Below, in pieces: positions 25,249 through 34,361 of a stretch of DNA of 64,000 nucleotides. The notes under the pieces are model-generated. The model searched no databases and had not been told where the DNA came from. It saw nothing but the letters and a program-made list of their open reading frames with translations. Origin of the DNA: Hyphobacterium indicum (GTDB taxonomy: Bacteria > Pseudomonadota > Alphaproteobacteria > Caulobacterales > Maricaulaceae); the NCBI RefSeq assembly GCF_003129605.1, contig NZ_QBDX01000003.1, positions 62,001 to 126,000 on the forward strand. The letters run 5' to 3'. A program made the position numbers and the translations under genes. Every line of letters starts with the position of its first letter. Position 1 is the first letter of the stretch.

Positions 25249-28070
25249 CGTTCGCTCACTGGAAAAAATGTGATTTCCAGGTTCACACTCCTCGCGACCC
25301 TAACTGGACCGGCGTTCGCCCCATCGGCTTGGGTAAAGTGATACCGGAAGCAAGCAAAATCGCGACAGTCACTGACGTTGATGCCTTGCGCTTGAAATGG
25401 GCCAACGAGTTTGTCGATCAGTGTATTGCTAAAGCGCTTCAAGCCATCGCTCTGACCGATCATCATGAGATGGTCATGGTTCCTTACGTTCGGCAGGTTA
25501 TCGCCGAGCGAAGAAATACTGATCCCGCATTTGATCTATGGCTTTTTCCTGGCATGGAACTAACGGCTAGCGGTGGCAAGCAATGCCTGATTATTTTTGA
25601 CGCTGACTTATCCGACGATTGGTGTCGCCAGGCACAAGGTAAGCTGGGAATTGCCTATGCTGATCTGGACGAAAAGGCCGCCATTAGTCCGAAGGTCACG
25701 CAACTCGCAATCAACTATGCGGACCTTGCCCGGGAGCTGGATACAATAAAAGGGCTACGCGGACGTTACATCATTCTTCCAAATGTCTCGCAGGGAAATA
25801 AGCACACCGTTCTAGTTGATGGCGCTCACGGTGACTTTAGACGTATGCCCTACATCGGAGGATATCTCGATCAGGGCCAAACTATAGATACTCTTGGCAA
25901 CAAGAACCGCACTCGCTTATCTGGCACTGATAAAACTTGGTCGGTAAGGGAAATTTATCCGCTTCCCACATCTGATAGCCGGAGTGCGGATTCTACGAAA
26001 CTTGGACAAAACAATACCTGGATGAAATTGGCAGAGCCCACTGTTGAGGCGATCCGCCAAGCATTCCTTGGCCACCGCTCGCGCATCTGCATCGTACCAC
26101 CGCAGACACCATCTCTCGCTGTTTCCGGAGTCCAAATGGCCGGTTCGACTATCCTTCGGGATACGACCTTGCCACTCAGCCCTGAGCTTAACTCGGCAAT
26201 TGGTGGTCGGGGTAGCGGCAAGAGCTCACTGCTCGAATATTTGTCCTTCGGACTGGGTCGCAGTTGTCATGATTTTCCACGCGATCACTATTCCGGCACT
26301 GAGCGGCTTAGCGAGCTTGTAAATGATACCTTCGTATCAAAAGGTGGTCGCGTCACGCTGACGATCATTCAGGATGGTGCCGTATTCAAAGTTGAGCGCG
26401 GGCAGGCGAGCGCCTATCAGCCGCAGGTCACCTACCCGAACGGTGATACACAGACCGTAACAGTTAAGGAATTACGGGCGCTCTTCCCGGCTGTGGTATA
26501 TAGTCAGGGCGAGCTGGCGGAAATAGGCAAACAGGCTGGTAAGAAAACCCAGCTTACCGACCTGCTACAGTTCGTGAATCCTGATTATAAGCGCGAGGAC
26601 GACCGGCTTTCACAGGATATCGAAACCGCAAAAAGTACGGTGAGATCGGCAATCCAGCAACTTACTTCTCACTGGCACCTTCAGGCCAAGCTGCGTCAAC
26701 TCAAAACCAGCTGGGATTCGCTCACGCAGCGCGTGAAGGCGCTTGAGAAAACGCTTCCCAAGCAATCTGAGGAAGATCAGGCGACTATTGCCTACTTCGA
26801 TAAGGCCAATGAATTCGACTCGAAGCGCATCCAGGCATCTAAACATGCCGACCAGATTCTGGGCGAGTTAAACTCGGCCGCTACGGAGCTACTGAACGAA
26901 CGCAGTCTGAATTCTGATCTTACCGGCGCCGAGCCAGATGCTATCCGGCAGGCCTATGGCGATCTCTACAAGACGTTTAGTGACGGCATCAATAAAATCC
27001 TGGCCGAACTTAAGGCAAAACACAATACGCTGACTGTCACGGAATCTACGTGGGCCAACCAATTAAAAAAGGCACGCGATGAGCGCGATGCGGTTCTTGA
27101 GAAGCTTAGCGAGCACAAGACCGTGACGGCTCAGATCATCAAGCTACGCGAAGAGATCACCGACCTCACCAACCAGATTGGTGACCTTGAAGCGGAGCTG
27201 AAGGCGGCAGGCGATCCGGCCGCAGCTCTGCAAAAGGCAGTAAGCACTCTAAAAGAAACGAACCACAAACGCACCGAGCGGACGCAAGATTGGGCAAACG
27301 AAATCGAGACGCTTTCCAGCGGCAAGATCAGAGCTGTGGTCGATCCAAACGGCGATACGTCAGAGATTTGTGATGCAATGGATGTCGTCGCCAGCAAGAC
27401 CGGCTCGCAGGAAGCCACGCGGATTAAAGGTCTAGAGGAGGCTCTGGCTGCCGCTCCAACGACAGATGTGACGGACCGTTTGAGAATGGATTGCCTTTCA
27501 CTTTTATACTGGCGGCAAATCGGGTCTGCGTCCGGCGAAGAGCAGCCAAAATGCGCTGAGCTGATGACAGTGCTGGGCGATACCGAAAAGATTCGGTCAG
27601 CACTGACCGAGCGCATCGACGCGGCGCGAGTTGAGGCCATTAGCACGGCTGTCGCTAAGCCAGAGATCGACCTGTCTTACTGCGACGGTGACCGCGAAAT
27701 CTCCTTCGAAAAGGCTTCCGAAGGCCAGAGGGCAGCGGCGTTGCTGTTCATGCTGCTCGAACAGCCGGGAGGGCCGCTTATTATCGACCAGCCAGAGGGC
27801 GACCTCGATAACAAGATCATCACCGACCTGACCGAAAAGCTTCACAACGCCAAGCAAAAGCGCCAACTGATCTTCGCCAGTCATAACGCGAATATTGTGG
27901 TCAACGGCTCATCCGAGCTTGTCGCCCATCTCGATATCGACGAAAGCGGCGAGCGAAAGATCGCGTGCGCTGGCGCGATCGACAAACCGGAAATCTGCGG
28001 TGTCATCACAGCAACGATGGAAGGTGGCGAAAAGGCTTTCAAGGACCGTCAGGACAAGTATGGCTACTAG
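25245..28070 (+). CDS. TrlF/Ppl-like protein: PHP domain plus SMC-type ATPase
   Basis: The 941-residue protein combines an N-terminal PHP-like phosphoesterase domain ([11 protein letters not shown] at 11-21, LTDHHE near 72-77) with an SMC/RecN-like ABC ATPase. The ATPase has Walker [10 protein letters not shown] near 322-330, a long coiled coil (about 440-660), signature SEGQRAAA near 826 and Walker [13 protein letters not shown] near 845. This architecture is that of TrlF family ATPases, also described as the Ppl (polymerase/histidinol phosphatase-like) antiphage proteins. The substrate may be tRNA or DNA; this is not determined here. As the last large cistron behind Res it suggests a second, possibly abortive, layer of defence. 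Confidence 0.85.
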   Translation: MTFAHWKKCDFQVHTPRDPNWTGVRPIGLGKVIPEASKIATVTDVDALRLKWANEFVDQCIAKALQAIALTDHHEMVMVPYVRQVIAERRNTDPAFDLWLFPGMELTASGGKQCLIIFDADLSDDWCRQAQGKLGIAYADLDEKAAISPKVTQLAINYADLARELDTIKGLRGRYIILPNVSQGNKHTVLVDGAHGDFRRMPYIGGYLDQGQTIDTLGNKNRTRLSGTDKTWSVREIYPLPTSDSRSADSTKLGQNNTWMKLAEPTVEAIRQAFLGHRSRICIVPPQTPSLAVSGVQMAGSTILRDTTLPLSPELNSAIGGRGSGKSSLLEYLSFGLGRSCHDFPRDHYSGTERLSELVNDTFVSKGGRVTLTIIQDGAVFKVERGQASAYQPQVTYPNGDTQTVTVKELRALFPAVVYSQGELAEIGKQAGKKTQLTDLLQFVNPDYKREDDRLSQDIETAKSTVRSAIQQLTSHWHLQAKLRQLKTSWDSLTQRVKALEKTLPKQSEEDQATIAYFDKANEFDSKRIQASKHADQILGELNSAATELLNERSLNSDLTGAEPDAIRQAYGDLYKTFSDGINKILAELKAKHNTLTVTESTWANQLKKARDERDAVLEKLSEHKTVTAQIIKLREEITDLTNQIGDLEAELKAAGDPAAALQKAVSTLKETNHKRTERTQDWANEIETLSSGKIRAVVDPNGDTSEICDAMDVVASKTGSQEATRIKGLEEALAAAPTTDVTDRLRMDCLSLLYWRQIGSASGEEQPKCAELMTVLGDTEKIRSALTERIDAARVEAISTAVAKPEIDLSYCDGDREISFEKASEGQRAAALLFMLLEQPGGPLIIDQPEGDLDNKIITDLTEKLHNAKQKRQLIFASHNANIVVNGSSELVAHLDIDESGERKIACAGAIDKPEICGVITATMEGGEKAFKDRQDKYGY

Positions 28071-28557
28071 CGCGGGCCCGTTCTTTCATATGTCTTCGAT
28101 CCTCTACTCTGTCGGCGACGAAATTCGAGGGAATGGCCGGGATAAGGTCGATCCGCGAATAGAGAGCGAGCTGGAAGCAAGGAGGCCCGACGCGGCGCTC
28201 TGCCGGCGCGACGCTGTGTACAGCCTTGAACACACAGATTTTTCGGTCTGCGGGGTCGTTGAACCCGGGTACATATACCGGCTCAAGCCAAACGCCGCGC
28301 CTCAACGTTGGGATTTCGCATGGATCGGCGAAATGCAGAAGGCGCTGCTCAGGCTGAAGTATCCCCAACACCAAGAGATGAAGAAATACCCGGAGTGGAA
28401 CGCTAATCTGATTGAAAGGTACTGTACGGGCTACTGGAGTGGCGCAGCCACCCAGGAGCCCGGCTGGGAATTTCTCATGCCGTCATGCACCGTGCTGGAA
28501 GTTCTAGCCAACAAACCCGTCGATCCGAAAAGCACCAAAGGCGACTGGAAATCTTGA
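28060..28557 (+). CDS. hypothetical protein ending the defence operon
   Basis: The ATG at 28060 overlaps the TrlF-like gene by 11 bp and follows AGGA at 28051, so the 165-residue product belongs to the operon. It starts [20 protein letters not shown]; an internal Met at residue 11 is a possible start. The spacing of VDPRIESELEARRP, CRRDAVYSLE and the WDFAWIGEMQ segment recalls small proteins with an ADP-ribosyltransferase-like fold (arginine, aromatic and late acidic positions), but I cannot confirm a catalytic triad. It may be an effector or accessory factor of the TrlF-like protein. No signal or membrane segment. Confidence 0.65.
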   Translation: MATSAGPFFHMSSILYSVGDEIRGNGRDKVDPRIESELEARRPDAALCRRDAVYSLEHTDFSVCGVVEPGYIYRLKPNAAPQRWDFAWIGEMQKALLRLKYPQHQEMKKYPEWNANLIERYCTGYWSGAATQEPGWEFLMPSCTVLEVLANKPVDPKSTKGDWKS

Positions 28558-28753
28558 GAGTCGATGCGGCGACTAGCGGTGAAATAGTGTTAGCGCGCAT
28601 CCCTCCCGCTTTGAATCACCCGCATAATTAGCGGCTGCCGTGTCAGCCACAACAGACCTTCCGCGCCACGGCCTGATGGCCCCGTGAAGGCAATTGTACC
28701 CGCCACTTATCGCACCCGCTGTTCCTTCTGCGTTCAAAGCAAAGGAGGAACAC

Positions 28754-29257
28754 ATGACCAACATTTATCACGCTACACCTTACGACATTTCAGCCGCTGG
28801 CTTCTATTTCAGCAATTACGAGGACTATCTCGAAAAATCCGCGTCTCACCGCAACGAATGCGGTGATCCTGTCGAGGAATACGAAATCCAATTCATCGAC
28901 GGCGATAATTGCGCCCTGTTCCGAGCGATCGGCGTCAACCAGGCCAGTCTCAAACTCTGGTTTGAGGAGTTCGAGAATCTCGACGAAGACGATGCCGTGA
29001 AGGCCATCTATCTCGCCGAGCACGTCAGCTGCACCGCTGACGAGGTTCTGGGCCATCTTGATGATGTCTACCTCTTCGAGGGCACGCCGCTCGAATATGC
29101 CGAGAGCTATATCGAGGACACCGGGCTCCTGAACGAAATTCCTGAGCATCTGCGCTATTACTTCGACACGGAAAGCTTCGCGCGAGACATGGTCCTCGGC
29201 GGCGATATCACGCAAGTCGAGATCATGGGCCGCTCCTGGATCGCCCAGCCCCTCTAG
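28754..29257 (+). CDS. ardA: ArdA-like antirestriction protein
   Basis: The 167-residue, strongly acidic protein shows the ArdA layout: LWFEEFENLDEDDAVKAIYLAEH in the middle, AESYIEDTGLLNEIPEHLRYYFD, and the C-terminal FARDMVLGGDITQVE motif. ArdA proteins are elongated DNA mimics that occupy type I restriction enzymes during entry of a conjugating element. The ATG at 28754 has a perfect AAAGGAGG upstream. The roughly 200-bp leader (28558-28753) holds no gene and could carry the promoter; leading-strand promoters active on single-stranded DNA are known for such genes, but I see no proof. It helps the element enter new hosts, while the neighbouring operon restricts others. Confidence 0.85.
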   Translation: MTNIYHATPYDISAAGFYFSNYEDYLEKSASHRNECGDPVEEYEIQFIDGDNCALFRAIGVNQASLKLWFEEFENLDEDDAVKAIYLAEHVSCTADEVLGHLDDVYLFEGTPLEYAESYIEDTGLLNEIPEHLRYYFDTESFARDMVLGGDITQVEIMGRSWIAQPL

Positions 29258-29460
29258 GGAGCTGGGTTTATCCAGCCGAAGCGCTTTGCGATCCGGCGCT
29301 TAAACTCAAATCGGATCGCATCCAGCAGATCAAGCGCTCTCGCGCGATCGGCGCTGTCCGGTTTGGTGTCGGAGAGTTTTTCTCGGATATAGGCAAAGAG
29401 CGCGTTCAGCTCGTCATCGCTCAATGCGCAAAGCTCATATGGTTTGAAGTCAGGTATCAT
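29254..29460 (-). CDS. small hypothetical protein (68 aa)
   Basis: The start at 29460 (MIPDFKPYELCALSDDEL) is preceded by GGGAGGCC; an upstream in-frame ATG at 29493 lacks such a site. The product is soluble, helical, and rich in charged residues (DLLDAIRFEFKRRIAKRF near its end). No domain is recognised. It converges on ardA with a 4-bp overlap of the two stop regions. Small genes of this kind commonly sit in mobilizable elements without assigned functions. Confidence 0.6.
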   Translation of the reverse strand: MIPDFKPYELCALSDDELNALFAYIREKLSDTKPDSADRARALDLLDAIRFEFKRRIAKRFGWINPAP

Positions 29461-29745
29461 TATGGCCTCCCTAGGCTTCCAGGCCAGACCCATTTCCGGC
29501 CCTTTCAGGGAGCGGCTGCGCCATTGGACGCCCGCGATTGCACCTACACTCAGGCCGCGCGCAGCTTAGGAGTTGCCCTCAGCTTGCAATCCAGTGGCTG
29601 GTCAATGGCCAAATGACTCTGAAGAAGGGCGGAATGGGATGGCCGGGCCGCAGGGGCTGACCAGCATTACCTGACTACCAATGTGCCGCGCACACGGTGA
29701 TGGGATAATGTCTCTTTGAAAAAGCCTAAAAAAGTTACCTTATAG

Positions 29746-29801
29746 CGAACATTTTTAAGGAAGATCAAAGAGAAATCTCGACATTTCTTTGAAAATGTGC
29801 G
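29746..29801 (+). promoter_or_regulatory. near-perfect inverted repeat upstream of abiE genes
   Basis: CGAACATTTT (29746-29755) and AAAATGTGCG (29792-29801) are inverted copies with one mismatch, ending 12 bp before the AbiEi start. AbiEi antitoxins repress their own operon by binding inverted repeats, so this is a candidate operator. The rest of the gap 29461-29813 is gene-free; its last 100 bp are AT-rich, as expected for a promoter. Confidence 0.4.
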
Positions 29802-29813
29802 AATTTGTTTCTT

Positions 29814-30635
29814 ATGAACGAACAAAAAGAGATAAAAATAAAGAGCCTTCTCTCGTCAGTGCCGCCAGGCGGGCTGGTCGATGCAGGATGGCTTGCGCGC
29901 CATGACGTGGCCCGGCCAACCGTCAATGGCTATGTGAAGCGAGGCTGGCTAAAGCGCCTTGCGCACGGCGTCTATCTGAGACCGGCAAGCACATATGACG
30001 CGGATCAGGCCTTAAGCTGGCAGGCAGTCACCGCGTCCATGAACATGATCATGGACATACCATTCCATGTGGGCGGCATGACCGCGCTCAGCCTTCATGG
30101 CCATGGCCACTATGCGCAATTAAGCGGTGAGGAGCGTGTCACGCTTTATGCGGAGAAGCTCCCCGGCTGGCTATCCAAGATCAAGGTCGATGCCCGCTTT
30201 GAAGAACGAGGCCTGAAGCTATTTCCCGATCCTGAGCTTGGTGTCGAACCATTGAAAAACACTGGCTTCAGCTTTGGAGCCGACGCTTCATTCCCGGTAT
30301 CGAGCCCGGAGCGCGCAATCCTCGAAGCACTCGATGAGTTGCCGGATGGCGCAGGATTCGATCAGCTCGATATGGTGTTCCAAGGGCTTCCGAGCCTGAG
30401 CCCGCGAAAGCTCATGGCGCTTCTGACAGACTGCCGGAAGGTGAAGGTCGTGCGCCTGTTTTTTGTCTTCGCGGATCGCCATGGCCACGCCTGGCTGAAG
30501 CATCTTGATAAGAGCAAACTCGATTTCGGCAAAGGCGATCGCCAGCTGGTCAAGGGCGGCAAGATACACCCGACCTACCGGATCACGGTTCCGGCCAATT
30601 TTGTAACCACCGGGCGGGAGGGTGACGATGCGTGA
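29814..30635 (+). CDS. AbiEi-type antitoxin (type IV toxin-antitoxin)
   Basis: The 273-residue protein has an N-terminal winged-helix domain of the AbiEi_4 kind (LVDAGWLARHDVARPTVNGYVKRGWLKRLAHGVYL). A C-terminal antitoxin domain follows, with the FPVSSPERAILEALDELP motif near 160-177. It represses the operon and counteracts the AbiEii nucleotidyltransferase without direct complex formation in characterised cases. ATG at 29814 is preferred over a TTG nine bases upstream. Its end overlaps the toxin start. AbiE systems were first recognised as abortive phage-infection loci and also stabilise mobile elements. Confidence 0.9.
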   Translation: MNEQKEIKIKSLLSSVPPGGLVDAGWLARHDVARPTVNGYVKRGWLKRLAHGVYLRPASTYDADQALSWQAVTASMNMIMDIPFHVGGMTALSLHGHGHYAQLSGEERVTLYAEKLPGWLSKIKVDARFEERGLKLFPDPELGVEPLKNTGFSFGADASFPVSSPERAILEALDELPDGAGFDQLDMVFQGLPSLSPRKLMALLTDCRKVKVVRLFFVFADRHGHAWLKHLDKSKLDFGKGDRQLVKGGKIHPTYRITVPANFVTTGREGDDA

Positions 30636-31551
30636 GCGTTATGCCGCCCAGGTCCGTTTGCTGGTCCGCCTTATTCCCTTTGTGGCGGAAGAACCGGAGC
30701 TCGCCCTCAAAGGCGGCACAGCCATCAATCTCTTTTACCGCAATCTGCCGCGCTATTCCGTTGATATCGACCTCATCTATCTGCCGATCAAAGACCGCGC
30801 TGAAAGCTTAGAGGCGATAGCGACGGCTTTGGAGCGTTTGGCAAACAGGATCGAGGGCGCTATTGCCGGAGCGCGTGCAACCATCGTTTCCGGAGGCGGC
30901 AATCAGGAAACGCGTATCATCGCGCGGACGCCAGAGGCACAGGTGAAAATCGAAGTCTCGCCTGTTATGCGCGGCACCCTCTCTCCGCCAAAGCCTATGA
31001 CGGTGCATGAAGCCGTCGAAGAAGAATTCGGCTTTGCCGAGATGCCTGTCATATCATTCGAAGAAATCTTCGCTGGCAAGATCATCGCCGCACTTGATCG
31101 CGCGCATCCCCGTGATCTTTTTGATGTCCATCACCTCCTTCATGGAGAGGGGATAACTGACGCGCTCTTCCAGGCGACATTGATTTATCTCATCAGCTCA
31201 AACAGGCCGATGCATGAATTGCTCGATCCGGGGGCGATTGATTTGAGCGATATCTACACCCGCGAATTTGAGGGGATGACGGCCAAGCCGTTGCCGCTTG
31301 AAACGCTCTATGCAGCACGCGAGAGGCTGGTTTCCGAGCTGCGCAGCAAATTGACCGGTGATGCCGCCGCGTTCCTTGAGGGCGTTCACATCTGTGAGCC
31401 CGATTTTGATTTGATCGGCTTACCTCAAGCCGCAGACCTGCCAGCCGTCCGCTGGAAGCTTCTCAATCTGGGGAAGTTTAAGGCGAACGAGCCAGAGCGT
31501 CACGCAGACCAGCTTGAGGCCTTGCAGGCGTTATTCTTGGTCGAGAGCTAG
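30628..31551 (+). CDS. AbiEii-type nucleotidyltransferase toxin
   Basis: The 307-residue protein carries the DNA polymerase beta-like nucleotidyltransferase signature: KGGTAINLFYRN near 28-39 followed by the metal-binding VDIDLIYL near 46-53. A further conserved block follows around 150-175 (FEEIFAGKIIAALDRAHPRDLFDVHHLL). AbiEii/MenT-type toxins transfer nucleotides to RNA targets such as tRNA acceptor stems and arrest growth. The ATG at 30628 overlaps the antitoxin stop and has GGGAGGG upstream; a GTG at 30622 is an alternative. Key motifs are intact. Confidence 0.9.
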   Translation: MRERYAAQVRLLVRLIPFVAEEPELALKGGTAINLFYRNLPRYSVDIDLIYLPIKDRAESLEAIATALERLANRIEGAIAGARATIVSGGGNQETRIIARTPEAQVKIEVSPVMRGTLSPPKPMTVHEAVEEEFGFAEMPVISFEEIFAGKIIAALDRAHPRDLFDVHHLLHGEGITDALFQATLIYLISSNRPMHELLDPGAIDLSDIYTREFEGMTAKPLPLETLYAARERLVSELRSKLTGDAAAFLEGVHICEPDFDLIGLPQAADLPAVRWKLLNLGKFKANEPERHADQLEALQALFLVES

Positions 31552-31788
31552 GTCGTCTGAAGTCATTGGGGCTTGCGCTTCCCTATCGGTCCGAGTGAGG
31601 CCTGAGAACCGAACCTTTTCGATGTCTTTTTGACCACATCCATCCGCTCACCCCTGGTCAATACGCGGCCCGCGCCAGCCATCGCGCGCGATGACCCGTG
31701 TTGCTCATGACCCTGAGCGGGCTGGTGTGGTGCTGCTCTGCCATCAGGTTCGGCAATCAGGCAGGACCATCAAATGAAAGGAAAACCA

Positions 31789-32019
31789 ATGTCCCAGACT
31801 CAATCAGCAACGACCGGCGCAAAGCCAAGCTTCCGCGTCTATCTGGTTCAAGACGGCACAGGCGATGACGCCAAAGCCAGCTGGACTGAAATCGGAGCGA
31901 TCTGGCCACACAAGGACGGCCAGGGCGGCAGCCTGAGCCTCAAGGCAACCCCAATGGAGCTGCTCCAAGGCAAAGGCCGGATCGTCTACCGCGCTGTCAA
32001 AGAAAAGGCCTCTTCTTGA
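31789..32019 (+). CDS. small conserved element protein (76 aa)
   Basis: The ATG at 31789 has AAAGGA just upstream, better than the ATG at 31774. The product, starting MSQTQSATTGAKPSFRVYLV, looks beta-rich with WTEIGAIWPHKDGQGGSLSL and GRIVYRAVKEK, a pattern seen in DUF736-like plasmid and island proteins of alphaproteobacteria. Function unknown. A strong terminator overlaps its last codons and stop. The gap 31552-31788 holds no gene that I can support and probably contains its promoter. Confidence 0.6.
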   Translation: MSQTQSATTGAKPSFRVYLVQDGTGDDAKASWTEIGAIWPHKDGQGGSLSLKATPMELLQGKGRIVYRAVKEKASS

Positions 32020-32027
32020 GGCCTTTT
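32003..32027 (+). terminator. bidirectional-looking terminator overlapping a stop codon
   Basis: AAAAGGCCTC (32003-32012) and GAGGCCTTTT (32018-32027) form a 10-bp stem with loop TTCTT. The stem includes the last codons and the TGA of the 76-aa gene. Because it has an A-run on one side and a T-run on the other, it can also stop the convergent gene at 32033-32464. Confidence 0.85.
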
Positions 32028-32032
32028 CGCAG

Positions 32033-32464
32033 CTAGTCTTCGCTGTAGTCGGGGAGATTATCGTCCCCATCGAGGCTGCTTTTCGTAAACATATCCGTGC
32101 GATTGGCAATCTCGCCACGAAACTTGCAACCCATCGCGGTTGCGGTGAACTCCAGAGCAACGGAGTCTAAGAAGACGGAAACCACATGCTCACCGGCATG
32201 TAGGTTTGCCTTTGATCCCGTGCCCTTGAGAAGCTGTATCTCTTCAGTCTCGCCTGGCAGCAGAACGCCGAATTGTTTCTTGAACCGGTCCGTGATGATG
32301 CCGTCAGACTTAACTTTCCCGGTAAACGAAAAGGGGAAAGTATCTTCACGGGTAATATTAGTTGCGCGCAGCAGGATGACGCGCCCACCACCGGCCTTGC
32401 CGTCCGCGCGCCGCAAGCCTGCCTTGTGAAGCTCGATCTTCCATTTTCCCTCAAGCGTGTACAT
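32033..32464 (-). CDS. hypothetical protein (143 aa)
   Basis: The product begins MYTLEGKWKIELHKAGLRRA and appears to be a beta-sandwich-like soluble protein with GGRVILLRATNITREDTFPF and HVVSVFLDSVALEFTATAMG strands. The C-terminal tail is acidic (LDGDDNLPDYSED). No motif is recognised. It is transcribed divergently from the coupling-protein gene, with about 90 bp between them, and converges on the 76-aa gene. Probably an element-specific accessory gene. Confidence 0.65.
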   Translation of the reverse strand: MYTLEGKWKIELHKAGLRRADGKAGGGRVILLRATNITREDTFPFSFTGKVKSDGIITDRFKKQFGVLLPGETEEIQLLKGTGSKANLHAGEHVVSVFLDSVALEFTATAMGCKFRGEIANRTDMFTKSSLDGDDNLPDYSED

Positions 32465-32557
32465 TCAATACTCCGTCATTAACCTTAGAATTGGGACGAT
32501 GTCCGATTCAATTAATGCGGGTATATTGCAAGAGCATCAAGCAATTCGGACGAAGGC

Positions 32558-34309
32558 ATGACAAATTCGAAAAGCAATGACATCTCAGCGCGCCTGGGCC
32601 GGATTGATGAGAAATTCGACACCAAGGAAGGCGGCTACAGCTTCAAGATTGATTTTAACCGCATGGTTGATGGAACACATGCAAAGGTCAAAGCCACGCT
32701 TCACCGAGAGCTGGCCGCTATGCCGCCGCGCGAACGTGAGATGCTACGCCTGTTCGAGTATTTCGCCGCAGCCGGTGTCCTGAAAAATTCCGAGCCGATC
32801 TATGGCGCGCTGGTCTGGGGCGACGGGAAAGCCGAAATCACGAGTTGCTCCTATTTGTTCGACAAAGAGGTCGGGCAGAGCGTGAAGGATTTCAAATCTG
32901 CGATCGAGTGGGTTTTTTCTTTTTATTCCCACACGGTGGACAGCGAGATCAGCGCGTTTCTCGGTTTCATCGACCGCTTCACGAAGAAGTATCCTGACAC
33001 CGTACTTTCAAGCCGTGTCCTGGCCCGTCTTCGCGGCGGCGGGGCATGGGCGACGGCCAGCGATCTGACCGACGATTTTGCGCCGGACCCGTCCGGTCTG
33101 CTCCTAGGCATCCATGAAGGCAGCGATACGCCGGTCCGCTTCTCAGGCGAAGGATCGCTGATCACGATCGCCTCGCCCGGTACGGGCAAAACTCAGGCGC
33201 AGGTACTGCCCAACTTGCTCGAATGGCGTGGCGCAGCGATCGTTCTCGACGTGAAAGGCGAAATCTTTGAAGCCACCGCCCGTTGGCGGGCTGAAAATGG
33301 CTTTCCGGTTTACCGGTTCGCGCCACTTGATCCGGATGAAAGTCATTCCTTCAATCCCCTAAAGTCCATTCGCAATACCGATGACTTCCTATGGGAAGAT
33401 TCCCGCTTCCTGGCATCGATGCTTCTGGTTCCGAATAAGAAGTCCAATGACCCTTTCTGGGAGACCAAGGCGCAGGACCTGATCACGGCCTCAGTTGCCG
33501 CCGTGTGTGCGCTTGCCGAGCCAGATGAGCGCAGCATGGCGCAGGTGCTCGATTACCTCTACCGGGTCGAATGGGAAGAGTTCCTCGCGATCCTGAAATC
33601 CTCATCAATCCGCGCGATGATGCGGGCCGGGCATTCCATCGAAAATATGACCGAAAAGACGCTCGATAGCGTCCTTCAGACTGCTCAATCCGCGCTTTCG
33701 GCGTGGGAAGGCCCACGTGTTGAGCGCGTCATCACCGGAAATGATTGGGAGGTCTCGGAATTCCAACGCACCGAGCATCCGCCGACGCTCTACATCACAC
33801 TACGCCCAGGCGAGATTGACCCGTATCGCTCGCTATTGCGCGTCATGGTCGCGCAACATCTGCGCGGCCTGATGCAAAAGGTTCCGGACGGCAAAGCGCC
33901 GCCGGTCCTATTCATGCTTGATGAAGTTCCGCGCCTGGGCAACATGCCGCCGATTGAGGAAGCCCTTGAAGTCGGTCGTCAATACGGCATCAAGCTATGG
34001 ATGTTTGCCCAGAGCCTGGGCCAGATTCGAAATATCTATCCCAATGCCGATGGCATGATCGGGAATTGCCGGGTGCAATGCTACATGAACCCCGCACTCC
34101 ATGACGGCACGGCAGACCATCTCTCCAAGTCACTTGGTATGTTCGAAAGCCCGCTTGATGGATCACGGCAGCGGGTTGTCGAGCCTCAGGCCTTGGCCGG
34201 ACCAGAATTCAAAGACCTGATTGTCGGGTTTTCCCAATCCATGCGCCCTTTCAAAATGAAGAAGCAGATGGCGTTTGAGACCGAGCCTTACAGCTCGCGC
34301 CTTAGATAA
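32558..34309 (+). CDS. TraG/VirD4-family coupling protein without membrane anchor
   Basis: The 583-residue protein has the type IV coupling ATPase core: Walker A SPGTGKT (206-212), IVLDVKGEIF (228-237), Walker B VLFMLDEVPRLGN near 448-460, and the late MFAQSLGQI (about 479-487). VirD4 proteins normally have two N-terminal membrane helices. None is evident in residues 1-200 here, so this is a TcpA/TraG-like anchor-less form, which mobilizable elements sometimes carry. It would deliver the relaxase-DNA complex to a helper type IV secretion system. It lies near the relaxase module but on the other strand. Confidence 0.88.
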   Translation: MTNSKSNDISARLGRIDEKFDTKEGGYSFKIDFNRMVDGTHAKVKATLHRELAAMPPREREMLRLFEYFAAAGVLKNSEPIYGALVWGDGKAEITSCSYLFDKEVGQSVKDFKSAIEWVFSFYSHTVDSEISAFLGFIDRFTKKYPDTVLSSRVLARLRGGGAWATASDLTDDFAPDPSGLLLGIHEGSDTPVRFSGEGSLITIASPGTGKTQAQVLPNLLEWRGAAIVLDVKGEIFEATARWRAENGFPVYRFAPLDPDESHSFNPLKSIRNTDDFLWEDSRFLASMLLVPNKKSNDPFWETKAQDLITASVAAVCALAEPDERSMAQVLDYLYRVEWEEFLAILKSSSIRAMMRAGHSIENMTEKTLDSVLQTAQSALSAWEGPRVERVITGNDWEVSEFQRTEHPPTLYITLRPGEIDPYRSLLRVMVAQHLRGLMQKVPDGKAPPVLFMLDEVPRLGNMPPIEEALEVGRQYGIKLWMFAQSLGQIRNIYPNADGMIGNCRVQCYMNPALHDGTADHLSKSLGMFESPLDGSRQRVVEPQALAGPEFKDLIVGFSQSMRPFKMKKQMAFETEPYSSRLR

Positions 34310-34361
34310 AGACTTACCAAATAAATATTTAAATATATGAATTATCTGATATAATTGATTT

